Part shown: one piece after another, positions 1-11,530 of the stretch
How positions within the stretch are numbered: the first letter of the stretch is position 1
Layout of the letters: every line of letters begins with the position of its first letter
NCBI RefSeq assembly: GCF_026151205.1
Contig: NC_087073.1
Span: 19,992,837-20,056,836, forward strand
DNA: 64,000 nucleotides
Origin: Bolinopsis microptera
Taxonomy: Eukaryota > Ctenophora > Tentaculata > Lobata > Bolinopsidae
Direction: 5' to 3'
Notes under the pieces: generated by a model
Told to the model about the DNA's origin: nothing
Database searches by the model: none
What the model saw: only the letters and a program-made list of their open reading frames with translations
Made by a program: the position numbers and the translations under genes

Positions 1-3000
1 CAAATATATATTTTACAAACTTTATACTGTACACTTTATTGTACTATAATCATGACGCTAAAAATTATTAACTACTCAAATTACAGATTTCAAACAGAAA
101 TTAAAGCTTTTTAAAAAGTATTACAAAGCTAATCCACTACAGATTCCCTTATTTGTGAACTAAGAACGAAAGTAATACGTTTATAGCGTTTCAAAACAAT
201 ATCAACTCGTAGTACAGAGCTCTGCCAATTGTATTTGAATCCCACGAAAATGAGGAGAAGATAAGAACTTCAGCAACTGTTGATATGAAGTACAATCAAG
301 AAAGTAATGCCAGCATGATAAGGGTGGTTTGCAGCAAATCCGAAGCAAGATGAAGTTACTTGATAAGTGATGGCGTTGAGAAACATTTTAGAAACATTTA
401 TGTGCATACAAAATAAAAGCAAGAGAGGACCAAATAATGTTTCCAATTCGTGTGGATTGAAGATTTATGCAATTAGATTGAATGCAGGCGATAAGCTTTC
501 TCAAATAAATTAATTCACTTGTACACAGCTGGTATGTCGTATTATGCTGAGTACTGTAACTTTACTATAAAAATTAAACTAAGGGATTACGGCAGTTAAA
601 AGTTTCAAATGAATATGACCATCACTGCGACCTAAGTGCCGACCTATACACTATGGCACCGCTGATCGTAATCATGTGAAAGTTTTAGTTTGCGGTAATT
701 CTTGAGTTTATTTTGTATAAATTCACTTGTATGACGTATGTGTTGTACAATTATTATAGATGTGGCCAATTAACCGCCAACACATATCGAGCTGAGATGG
801 GAAACTTACGACGTAAGAAAGTTTCATCGTGAAATGAAATGTTCGAAAACAATATTTTACGTTTTACAAGACTCAAGTTGAAGTAAAATGCAATTTAATT
901 TTGTGGTAGTTAGAAAGAAAGCAAAAACGCATGTTCGTAATAAAGAAATGTGCCCAGGCGACTCAATAATCTTAAAAGATTATTTTCAACACCAGCAGAT
1001 TTAAAAGGTAAAACAGATTTATAAATGCTTGAAATCAGTAAGAGTATCATATTCATAATGTTATCGAGCAACTGACAGCCAAGAAAAAGAATCCGTTAGT
1101 ACCGCACGAATGGTTGCCATGATAAAGAGTTAACGTTGACAATTTTGAAGGAGTAATACAGAACATTAAATATATAGTAAAGTAGAAATAGAGAGCATCT
1201 TTTACAGTCTCACTTGCAGATGAAATAATTCAAAATTCAATAAGCAATTCTAATTTCAGACTGGTACAGTTAAAACAGGATGAAAGCAATATACATTAAC
1301 TGGAATTGTAAGCGATACTTGTTACGATTGGTCCAGACATCAGCTCGGAGGAGTACATGATTGGCTCTTTACTTCTCACACGTGGCGAAGCAATAAATTG
1401 TAAAGGAACAAATGCTCCACAAAACAATGTCTAACACGACACGTGACCAGTGCATGACTTAGGAGGGGACACGCTCACCAGTCACCTGCGAAACACATGA
1501 CTTTAAACAGATAGCACTTTTCACATGCACTCTCGTTTATTGAAAACGGTAAGCGGTCAGCAGGACGGGGCACTCAATACAGGGACAAATGTGACTTTAA
1601 GTAAATACTCCTGGTCTGGCTTCACGGTTAATACATGTTGTGTCATGTGACCAGCTTGTTTACAAACAATCATGTATCAAATCACACCACACGAGGTTGC
1701 CGTTACTGAAACAACACGTGAATTGGATAGATACCGCGATTATAGTTTACAAGTTACAGCGCAGTTTGTTCCAGATCAATATTCAAGTTTATCACTTTAA
1801 CCGCATCTTTTAAAGAATATTTTCCATTTTAAAACATAAGTGACAGCGTAGTTGATCAGGGCACAAAATAACAAACATTTATTCAGAATATTGTTATGAC
1901 TTTATAGGTCACCCGCTATTTAATTTTAAACTTTTTAAATGCCCAGCACCACTATATTTAGTGTATTTATGAATGCTTTCTGGAACGATATTCCAACAAT
2001 TGTTCTGTGATCGTGAGTAAGTGAATAGACTAATAGAAGACAATTAACACCACCACTAATAGAATTCATTCTCATCCTTTTAAAATCTTTAAACTAAAAT
2101 TTTGTGAATCATAGTTATTTACATGCCTGATTTTCATGACTGTCAGGTCACAACTAATTCTGTTTGATACACAATACACATGGTATCGACCCCATGACTT
2201 CTAGCTTCTATAAGACTAGTCAACAAATCTACTAACCATGTCCTCGACCCGTCATGTGAGAGATAATCTTCAGTCATCACGCGTCAAACTGAAGCATGAC
2301 AGGACACCTGAAAAAGATAATTTAGAGAGCTATCTTTAGAGCTGCAATCTTAAACCGTCTAGAGTAATCTGTAAAGATAGGTTCCCAAGAATTAATTACA
2401 GAAGGGTGCGACGAAGCAGCACTGCTCTCTACCCTGCACATCCTGTACAGTGGTGTCATGTCTCTAACCAGTTAAACGAGCGCTAATATAAAATACTCAA
2501 ATACTGCCCCCTTTACTGACGCACTTTTCTTTTAACCTGGTTGGAGTGAGCTGAGGAAAGCCGGCAGTCTGGAGTCGAGGGAGGGAGGGAGGGAGGCGGG
2601 GGATAATTTGAACAGATGTTGGTCACGCCTTCTAGACTGTGCTTTATTGTGGTCTGGTTGCTCGATCTGAATACAGAACGAGTAAGGTGTAGTGGTTCAT
2701 ATTACGCATTGAGTTTTAAAGTGAGGAGATAATCCGTCAATAACAGAACGAGAAGGCTACTGGCGATCCTGACGTTTTATAGCCAGAGTTTATTTAATGT
2801 TGCAGTTACTTATTAATTAATTTGAATTATTCCAAATATAAATTGTTCAAAGTTCGGATGAACTTGGTTAAAATTGTATGTCAGTTCTAAAAAGCAATAG
2901 TGATTAATGATTACTGATTACAGGGACAGTAATATAAAATCCACTTCGTGATTACCTTCCAATGTTCCATCTCAATTTTATAGATTTTAGATCAGCTATT

Positions 3001-4300
3001 AATCTCTGTGAACAAGACTCACCGAGAAATGAGAACTGAGACAGTTGTCAATGTCGGATCAGAGGTTGGTTTTCAAATTATTTAGGAGCAAAAGTTTCAT
3101 AAAGGCAAACTTAAATTTGCAAATTGTGTTCATTACATAAAGTAAAACTAGCATGAAGTTTAAAAGGCGTTTAGGCTGAAATCACACAGATAACAGCCGA
3201 TGTCCTGAGTTTGGTTATACGTAGCGTAATATCGCCATTACAATTTCATCGGGGATAAATATTCCCCGTACTAAATAATCCAATACCTTACTCATTCAAC
3301 GTCTCAATCCTCAGTTCAATAAGTCGACATGAATACAACTTATTCATTTTGTCAGCATGAGTGGTCAAAAACGGTAAAATTCTTTTATTAGAAACGTGAC
3401 GAATATAAACGTCTTGCGAATACCACAGTTTAATGCTTGTCATAGTTATAAATACGTTAATAACTATGTTTTACTGAATAGCATAAACAAATCAAGTATA
3501 GTTTCATGTCTGCATAGCATTATCATAGAATTTCTAATTGGAGGATATAACTCTGACTCAGATATGATATTGAGATTATTTAAAATTTGATAGCCTTGAT
3601 TACCTTGCAGCGTGGCGTTATGACTTTATGACCTGCAGGAATTGCTTAAGGACCTGCAGGAAACTTAGAGACTTGCAGGCTACAGGAATAATTTTGTGCA
3701 ATATCTGGCGGGGAAATTCTATTTTAAGAACTCCTGGCAACCAGACACTATAGACTTATAGAGGATAAAAACATCTGTCTCCTTGGACATGATTGCTCTG
3801 TCCTATATGTATACCACGTGATCTGAAATCCTTATGTAGTGACCATGACTTCTGGGACTCCTCTGGCAATTGCTCGGTAGGCCTTTTGTACGACAATTCT
3901 TGCACAACTCCGCTTGTAACGATTGAGTAATCCAGTTACCTAAAGCAACAGCAATTGCAAAACGATGTCACGTGCAACCCGGTGACGCGCAGCAACTGGT
4001 CAGAAAACATCACGTGATCAAAACCAGGGCATCTGAATGGTTCCCACGGGGGAGGGGTGGGTTGTACGTAACAGAGATGTGAACCACACCATTGAGTGAG
4101 TGGTGTGATGTCTGTAAACGCTATCTACCTAGAGTAGGGGCCGATTAGATAGCTAGTTGTGGGTTGTTCGTGACAGTTGTCTTCTTTTCGTGTGTACTCA
4201 GTTTGAGAATCGTTGTTCAAGGTCCTTGTTTTAAACCACCCTGAAAGAGACCCTAAACCAGCGGTTAACTCCACCTAAAAACACCCTCCCAGTCCATTGA
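1..4300. other. Intergenic, no gene recognised
   Basis: AT-rich sequence in which I see no reading frame with coding character and no recognisable RNA gene. It holds a short GGGA/GGGAGG purine run near 2578-2597, three nearby copies of a CCTGCAGG-like motif at about 3630-3680, and scattered CACGTG-type E-box words. The last few hundred bases are presumably the promoter and 5' leader of the phosphoesterase gene at 4301, but no clear TATA box was found. Confidence 0.6.
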
Positions 4301-7300
4301 ATGTCTCGTATCTTTGCTATATCTGATCTGCACACGGACTATGAAGCTAATATGGAGTTTGTCGAAAGTCTCCCCCCACACCCAGAGGATGTGCTGATTG
4401 TGGCCGGGGATGTAAGCGACGATATTCCAAGGTATGCTACAGGGGAGAGTTATTTTCTATTTTATAATTATTATTATGACCTCTATATTTCTAACTCTGA
4501 AGTAACCAAAATACGGATTGGATTTTATAGCTGTATAGTGGATAGTACATATGAATATGTCAAGTATAATACGTAGTAACTTATTACAGCCTTCCTGTTG
4601 CTATACCAATGATGAAACAGTACTCTATTGATCGAACCTTGGTCATGAAATTTTATTAAACCATTAGAGGTTATTACAGCCAATTGCACTAGCACTAGCA
4701 ACCATTTGTCATTTTACCTTGATATGTAATGTCGTAGAAAGCCATGACTATAATAAATCCCTGCATCACCACTCGACAATGGTTTTATTTACAACCATTA
4801 AATATAGTCAAACGTCAAAGGTTACTCAAGGAATCTCTCATATCAAAAGTACAATATGATGGTCCATGGCGTTGACTTGGCAATGGATTAGCGCGATCAT
4901 GTACTTACATACTTACTTACGTAGATCAAAGGTATCTTACTATAATAAATACCTGCAAGAGCTTTTTTATCGTAATCGATTACAGATTCTTTAGCCATTT
5001 AATCATCACTGTAATTGAACTTCGCCTTGGCATCCCCGAATTCTAGATGTCATGCATTAATAAATAATTCCTGCTTACCAACTTGAAAACACCTGCAAAT
5101 GCAAACCTGCCTTGAACTTCATTCTAACGGGCTTATTGATAAAACGATAAAACAAGAAATTCTCAAGAAACATTTCCCCTAGATTGATCGAGACACTGAG
5201 TATCCTGAAAGCGAAGTACAAGGATGTTTACTTTATCCCGGGGAATCACGAGTTATGGATTAACAAATCAGACATCTCCCCAAACTCGTTGGTTAAACTA
5301 TTCGAGATTGTCCGGCACTGTACCGTCATTGGTAAGTAAATATATTCACACCATCGTAGATATTTCTTAGCTGATTTTTGTTAGTCGCATAATTACTGAT
5401 CTTATGTAACACTTTAAATACATTTTCTTTTTGTTGCAAGTGTTAATGACAATGAAGAAGCTAGGTGCTTTAAAAAGCTGCGAGCGTTTGCTGTCTTGCA
5501 ATGTCCATGTCCCATGATCACTATAATAAACCACGATAAATTTAATAATTCGTAGATGCGGAATTAGTTTTAAATTAATCCCACATCTACGAATTACTTG
5601 TTTTAAACTAACTTTACATCTACAAATAGTTACATTTACATGTATTGCTATGTTGTACGTGGTCAGGATGTCCAAATTAAAACTTTTGTAGTTTTTAAAG
5701 TATCTCTAATCTATTAACATTACACATGCAGCAAAAAAAGACAGAGAAATTTAAAGAAATACATAGGATCAGTTCAGTTGAGACTCTGCACTGGTCTCTT
5801 TTCGCAGTTCAACTCAGAACCATTCATTTGTTAACAAATACACTCCCGGCAGGCGTGCAGACAGAGCCAGGTAAAGTGAGGTGTTTGGACGGCAATGATG
5901 TCTGGATAGTACCTCTCTACTCTTGGTACGCTGGCCCTGATGATGATCCTAAGAATACCCTCTACATCCCGGAGGTCTGACCTCGTGGAAAGACCTCACT
6001 CTTAAGGAGATGGGCTGGAGTGATGCTTACTTTTGCAAGGTGAGCTGCTTTGGGATCATTACATCAAAATATCCAATACCCGGAGATTAGAGCTGATAAA
6101 AAACATTTGCGATTGAAATATTTCTGGATTTAAAAAAGCCAATTTTAAGCAATAATAACCATCATTTTAATCTCTCAGTGGCCAGCTCTAAAACGAAGAG
6201 CTTCAGGAAGCTGCCCGAGTTTAGCTCAACTGTTTGCAGACATGAACACGGAACGGTTAACAAATGACTATGATGCCCCAGTTATAACCTTCTCTCATTT
6301 TGTGCCGCGACCCGAACTGATGAGAGCTAGCATTCAGGACGAATCTGAGATTGCACTCGAGAGGAACATCATGGTCAGTGAACTGCACTCATAACACTTC
6401 AATCATGCATTATTCCGACTCCTGACCGCACTTCCATCCAAATCACATATTACGCAAGTTTTTCTTGGTCAATCTAATATACAACTCGCTGACACGTGTT
6501 AAGAAAACGTTTGTTCTTTGTCAAATCAGATAATATTATACCTTTAAATCGATTTGTTTAACACTTTCTTTTTTAGGGGCTGCCTTCACCGGACTGGAAA
6601 GAAAAGGAGTTTGGAACTAGGTTCAACTTCAGTAGAGTGGCTGGAAGTAACATCTTAGACAGACAGCTCAGAAAAATAGGATCTATGGTGAGAAGCCATT
6701 TATTTCCCTTTTATTATGTCAATACGTCCTTTCCATTTTCACGGTCCAGCAAATAATAACCGCTACACTACCATGGTTATTTCCATGTTGTGCTAAATTC
6801 AAGTGAGTATTTCTCAGACTGTTAAATCCGACACAGTTTGCTTGTAAATCACTCACATTAAGCTCCTGAGTGTTGATATAATCCCTCAAATGAAGCTCCT
6901 GAGTGTTGATATAATCCCTCAAATGAAGCTCCTGATTGCTAATATAATACCTCACATTAAGCTCCTGCGTGTTGATATAATCACTCACATTAAGCTCCTG
7001 AGTGTTGATATAATACCTCACATTAAGCTCCTGAGTGTTGATATAATCCCTCAAATGAAACTCCTGAGTGTTGATATAATTCCTCAAATGAAGCTCCTGA
7101 GTGTTGATATAATCCCTAAAATGAAACTCCTGAGTGTTGATATAATCACTCACATTAAGCTCCTGATTGCTAATATAATACCTCACATTAAGCTCCTGAG
7201 TGTTGATATAATCCCTAAAATGAAACTCCTGAGTGTTGATATAATTCCTCAAATGAAGCTCCTGAGTGTTGATATAATCCCTCAAATGAAGCTCCTGAGT

Positions 7301-9360
7301 GTTGATATAATCCCTCAAATGAAGCTCCTGATTGCTAATATAATACCTCACATTAAGCTCCTGCGTGTTGATATAATCACTCACATTAAGCTCCTGAGTG
7401 TTGATATAATACCTCACATTAAGCTCCTGAATGTTGATATAATCCCTCAAATGAAACTCCTGAGTGTTGATATAATCCCTCACATTAAGCTCCTGAGTGT
7501 TGATATAATTCCTCAAATGAAGCTCCTGAGTGTTGATATAATCCCTAAAATGAAACTCCTGAGTGTTGATATAATCACTCACATTAAGCTCCTGATTGCT
7601 AATATAATACCTCACATTAAGCTCCTGAGTGTTGATATAATCCCTAAAATGAAACTCCTGAGTGTTGATATAATTCCTCAAATGAAGCTCCTGAGTGTTG
7701 ATATAATCCCTCAAATGAAGCTCCTGAGTGTTGATATAATCCCTAAAATGAAACTCCTGAGTGTTGATATAATCCCTAAAATGAAACTCCTGAGTGTTGA
7801 TATAATCACTCACATTAAGCTCCTGATTGCTAATATAATACCTCACATTAAGCTCCTGAGTGTTGATATAATCCCTAAAATGAAACTCCTGAGTGTTGAT
7901 ATAATTCCTCAAATGAAGCTCCTGAGTGTTGATATAATCACTCACATTAAGCTCCTGATTGCTAATATAATACCTCACATTAAGCTCCTGATCTAAGATG
8001 AGAAGTACGGACTCGTTTAGGGGGAAAAGTACGTACTTGTACGCAACTTTGAAAAGTCCGACTCATACGACGTACGATTAAGATAGATTTTTTTGCTTTT
8101 GAATTATTATCATCAGGGCCGTTGTAAAATGTAAATGTAATTGTTTGCCGATGTTAGAGAAAATATGCCGTTCGCGAACAAATTAAACGCACAATTCTTA
8201 GATCAGGCAGGCATTTAAATTTAAAAGTAAAACAAAAATTACTAGACAATTTACTTATTCAAACAGCTTGTTTAAAAGCTGTTTTGAAAACGCTCAATAT
8301 AAGTCCGTAACTTGCGATTTAGAACTCTTCCATTAATTTCTAGAAGGAGAACTTTTCAGTAGAATTGAAAAGTACGTACGATACGAGTAAATTGAAAAGT
8401 CCGACTCATTCGTACTTCTCATCTTAGCTCCTGAGTGTTGATATAATCCCTAAAATGAAACTCCTGAGTGTTGATATAATCACTCACATTAAGCTCCTGA
8501 TTGCTAATATAATACCTCACATTAAGCTCCTGCGTGTTGATATAATCACTCACATTAAGCTCCTGAGTGTTGATATAATCCCTCAAATGAAGCTCCTGAT
8601 TGCTAATATAATACCTCACATTAAGCTCCTGAGTGTTGATATAATCACTCACATTAAGCTCCTGAGTGTTGATATAATCTCTCAAATGAAGCTCCTGAGT
8701 GTTGATATAATCCCTCAAATAAAGCTGCTGAGTGTTGATATAATTCCTCAAATGAAGCTCCTGAGTGTTGATATAATCCCTAAAATGAAGCTCCTGAGTG
8801 TTGATATAATCCCTCAAATAAAGCTCCTGAGTGTTGATATAATTCCTCAAATGAAGCTCCTGAGTGTTGATATAATCCCTCAAATGAAGCTCCTGAGTGT
8901 TGATATAATACCTCACATTAAGCTCCTGAGTGTTGATATAATCACTCACATTAAGCTCCTGAGTGTTGATATAATCCCTCAAATGAAGCTCCTGATTGCT
9001 AATATAATACCTCACATTAAGCTCCTGAGTGTTGATATAATCCCTCAAATGAAGCTCCTGATTGCTAATATAATACCTCACATTAAGCTCCTGAGTGTTG
9101 ATATAATCCCTCAAATAAAGCTCCTGAGTGTTGATATAATCCCTCAAATGAAGCTCCTGAGTGTTGAAGTATGATAGTCTAACTCTTTCTCTCTCCAACA
9201 GATCCACGTGTACGGACACCAGCACAGGAACAGAGACAGAACGATACGGCGTGTAAGATACGTGTCCCACTGTCTGGGGAACCCCCGGGAGCACGGGGAG
9301 GGGATCACTTGGGGGATATCAACCTGGGCCGGCCCCAAACTTATACACGGACATTGTTAG
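4301..9360 (+). CDS. Calcineurin-like metallophosphoesterase, six exons, with a frameshift in exon 3
   Basis: Seen: exons 4301-4431, 5183-5331, 5853-6039, 6179-6373, 6577-6687 and 9202-9360, all with GT/AG junctions. Metallophosphoesterase metal-binding motifs occur in order: DLH (residues 9-11), GD (36-37), GNHE (64-67), SH in FSHFVPRPE (about 195) and GHQH in the last exon. Full length would be about 310 residues; no signal peptide, so probably cytosolic. Family members hydrolyse phosphate mono- or diesters at a two-metal centre; the substrate is not predictable here. Odd: exon 3 reaches an in-frame TGA at 5978-5980. The frame resumes one base over at 5980 (TSWKDL...), and the phase of exon 4 fits only if one base is missing near 5973-5979. 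This is either a sequencing deletion or a real disabling allele. Intron 5 (2.5 kb) is mostly minisatellite. Confidence 0.85.
6843..7992. repeat. 33-bp minisatellite, first block (about 35 units)
   Basis: Tandem units of exactly 33 bp inside intron 5 of the phosphoesterase gene. Each contains CTCCTGAGTGTTGATATAAT followed by a variable CCCTCAAATGAAG-type segment. Variants include TGCTAATATAATAC and CACATTAAG. Because the period is divisible by three and contains no stops, 11-residue repeat frames stay open on both strands for over 1 kb; I treat these as by-products of the period, not genes. Groups of variants recur, for example around 7168, 7588 and 7828, so the array has grown by duplication of multi-unit blocks. 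Confidence 0.95.
7993..8427. mobile_element. MITE inserted in the minisatellite (hAT-like)
   Basis: A 435-bp non-coding segment interrupts the minisatellite. Its ends are perfect 17-bp inverted repeats: CTAAGATGAGAAGTACG at 7993-8009 and the complement at 8411-8427. Subterminal words GAAAAGTCCGACTCAT and GAAAAGTACGTAC occur near both ends, which is typical of hAT elements. The flanks are CTCCTGAT and CTCCTGAG, which could be an 8-bp target duplication with one change, but the flanking minisatellite contains this word anyway, so the duplication is not proven. Confidence 0.8.
8428..9168. repeat. 33-bp minisatellite, second block (about 22 units)
   Basis: Continuation of the same 33-bp array on the far side of the inserted MITE, with the same unit and variant set. 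It ends about 30 bp before the acceptor of the last phosphoesterase exon at 9202, so array growth here could affect the branch point or polypyrimidine tract. Confidence 0.95.
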
Positions 9361-9521
9361 CTTGTTCTCTCTCTCTCTTTTAGGATACAGTCATGCAGGG
9401 GACAATTTGTAGTGTTGTTGGTCTTTGCAAATCACGTGTCAGGATTCAATGGTGTTTATTGACAATAATATTTGATTATCAACTTTACGGAACTTTGGCA
9501 GTTTAATATTGTTTGATTGTA

Positions 9522-9583
9522 AGGTGATTAGTGAGGTGATTAGTGAGGTGATTAGTGAGGTGATTAGTGAGGTGATTAGTGAT
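9522..9583. repeat. 12-bp tandem repeat, about five copies
   Basis: AGGTGATTAGTG is repeated about five times without interruption, some 160 bp past the stop codon of the phosphoesterase gene. It may lie in its 3' UTR. Confidence 0.9.
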
Positions 9584-10398
9584 TGATTTTCGATTTTGGG
9601 GTTTAAATAATGAAATATTTTGACATTTAGCAAATATTTGAAACCTTTTCAGTATCCAGGACTCCGCATAGCATTTAAGCTATTTAATTAATAATATATT
9701 TATAGACGCAGCCGTGCAGAACTTTTACTCTCATTGAATTATCTTGAATCTTGGATTTTTTTCTAATCACTCGACGTGACCTCTTCTATTCAGTAATATT
9801 TTGTTTCCTTACTCGAGTCTGATCAGAAGACATCAGATATTTTGAATACAAAATCACACATTTGTTTTAATCCCAGCCCAATGCATTGATTTTCTTAATC
9901 ATTTTTGTAGACCATTTCTGTTTGAAACATTGTGTTTAATATTCAAAACTGATCTACAATTAAAGAATAAGATATAATCTGGTAAAGACGACAAAACAGT
10001 TTCGAACAGGGAATGGTTTATGGTATGAACAGGGGTGTAGGAATAAATTTCTTCGTGCGGGGTGGGGGGGGGGGGGGGGGGGGCCAAAATTATAGAGATT
10101 TTAAAATGTTGCACGCTGTGCGCCTGAAAGTGAATGTCAAAACAGCGAAACATTCAGTGTCAACCATACCTGTAAAAAGTTTAAAGTTTAAACTTTATGA
10201 CAGGACCGCCGAGAGCAGCATCCTGTACAATATTAATGGAGAACATTTCGCCGTGCAAAAGGCCTAGCTGGGAAATTTGGCATTGGAGATCATTTTCAAA
10301 CACAGTTTTAAGAACGATTAAAATATTACAATTTTAAATGTATTTTATAGCCTGCCAGCAGCTCTTGTTAAATAAATATGGTTTGAAAAAGGTGCATA

Positions 10399-10817
10399 GG
10401 GAGCGTTCACATATAACATCAGCAAGATTTTAGCCAATTTTACCCCCCCCCCCCCCCCCCCCCTATTGACGTCAGCATTCGCCAGACCCCCTTGCCTTCT
10501 TAACCACCTTACTTAGTACTTACCCCCTTCCGTCAGCCAGCGAGGGGGTATAGAAATGCTGACGGGTGTATGCAGGGAAAATAAGTATGCGACTGATATA
10601 AACAGTTGGTTCAACAGAGTTAAGTTCACTGAAGTACTAATATTAAGAAAGTTAGCGAAGTTTTATTGTTAATAATTTTGCCAAAATTCACGTTACATTT
10701 CTGCAAGGCTCAGACCCCCCCCCCCCCCCCCCCCCCGGCCCCCCGTTCAGCATTTCCAAATTCCAAACCATCTCTTTCCCCTCACGGCTGTTGACGTCAT
10801 AATATGTGAACGCTCCC
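10399..10817. mobile_element. MITE with 15-bp terminal inverted repeats
   Basis: GGGAGCGTTCACATA at 10399-10413 is exactly complementary to 10803-10817. Both ends are flanked by ATA, a possible 3-bp target duplication. TGACGTCA-like words follow the ends inside, and two poly(C) runs lie within. No coding frame. GGG-starting ends with a 3-bp duplication would fit a PIF/Harbinger relative, but this is inference. Confidence 0.75.
10548..10683. repeat. Dispersed repeat, copy 1
   Basis: This segment, inside the element at 10399-10817, closely matches 11390-11530: both run from TATAGAAATGCTGACGGGTG through AGTATGCGACTGAT and ACAGAGTT to TTTTATTGTT. Confidence 0.8.
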
Positions 10818-11389
10818 ATACCCACAACTAAATTGTTCAATATTCCAGCTCGAACTTTTGAAGCTATCAATATAACTATAAGTGTAGACTGTCCCTCATC
10901 ACGTCGAGACCAATGGAATGGATATAATAGTTATTGCATAATTAGTGCACAATAATACTAATGGTGGTATGTCAACTAACTCCGCCCTAGTGACCCTATA
11001 ATAGTACTAATTATAGTACCCTATTATAATAGTACTATATATTATGACTAGGTGGTATTAGGAGTCCTAATTTAGGACATGATGTGATGAGGTAAAGTAT
11101 AGACTGACTCCGAAAAACAAAGACGTAAAACTAAAAGTTATTAAGAGTTTACGGGTACAAAACCAACAGAGATAAAACTTTGAAGGAGAGCCAAGTTTGA
11201 GCTATAATATGAAACAATTGCACTGTCACACTTGAAATTTGTATCTGATGAGGGCGGTAGTAAACTGACCACAGCTATACTTATACCATATCATTTCCAA
11301 TTTATTACTAAACTTTGAACTTATTTTCGATTTTTCACGTTTTGAGTACCTACGCCTTGAGTTGATCAGTACGATTAGTAAGTTTTCGT

Positions 11390-11530
11390 ATAGAAATGCT
11401 GACGGGTGTAAGGAGGAAAAATTAGTATGCGACTGATTTAAACAGTTGGTCAACAGAGTTCAGTTCACCGAGGTACTAATATTTATGATTAAGGAAATTA
11501 GAAAAGTTTTATTGTTGATAAAATTGCAAA
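11390..11530. repeat. Dispersed repeat, copy 2
   Basis: Second copy of the segment at 10548-10683 in the same orientation, with small indels. The terminal inverted repeats of the element at 10399-10817 are not seen around it, so it is a fragment or part of a related element. Confidence 0.8.

Noticed and set aside
6719-7996. Long open frames of 368-419 codons on both strands, and similar ones at 8419-9294
   Set aside because: They translate a 33-bp tandem repeat inside an intron; openness on both strands follows from a stop-free period divisible by three.
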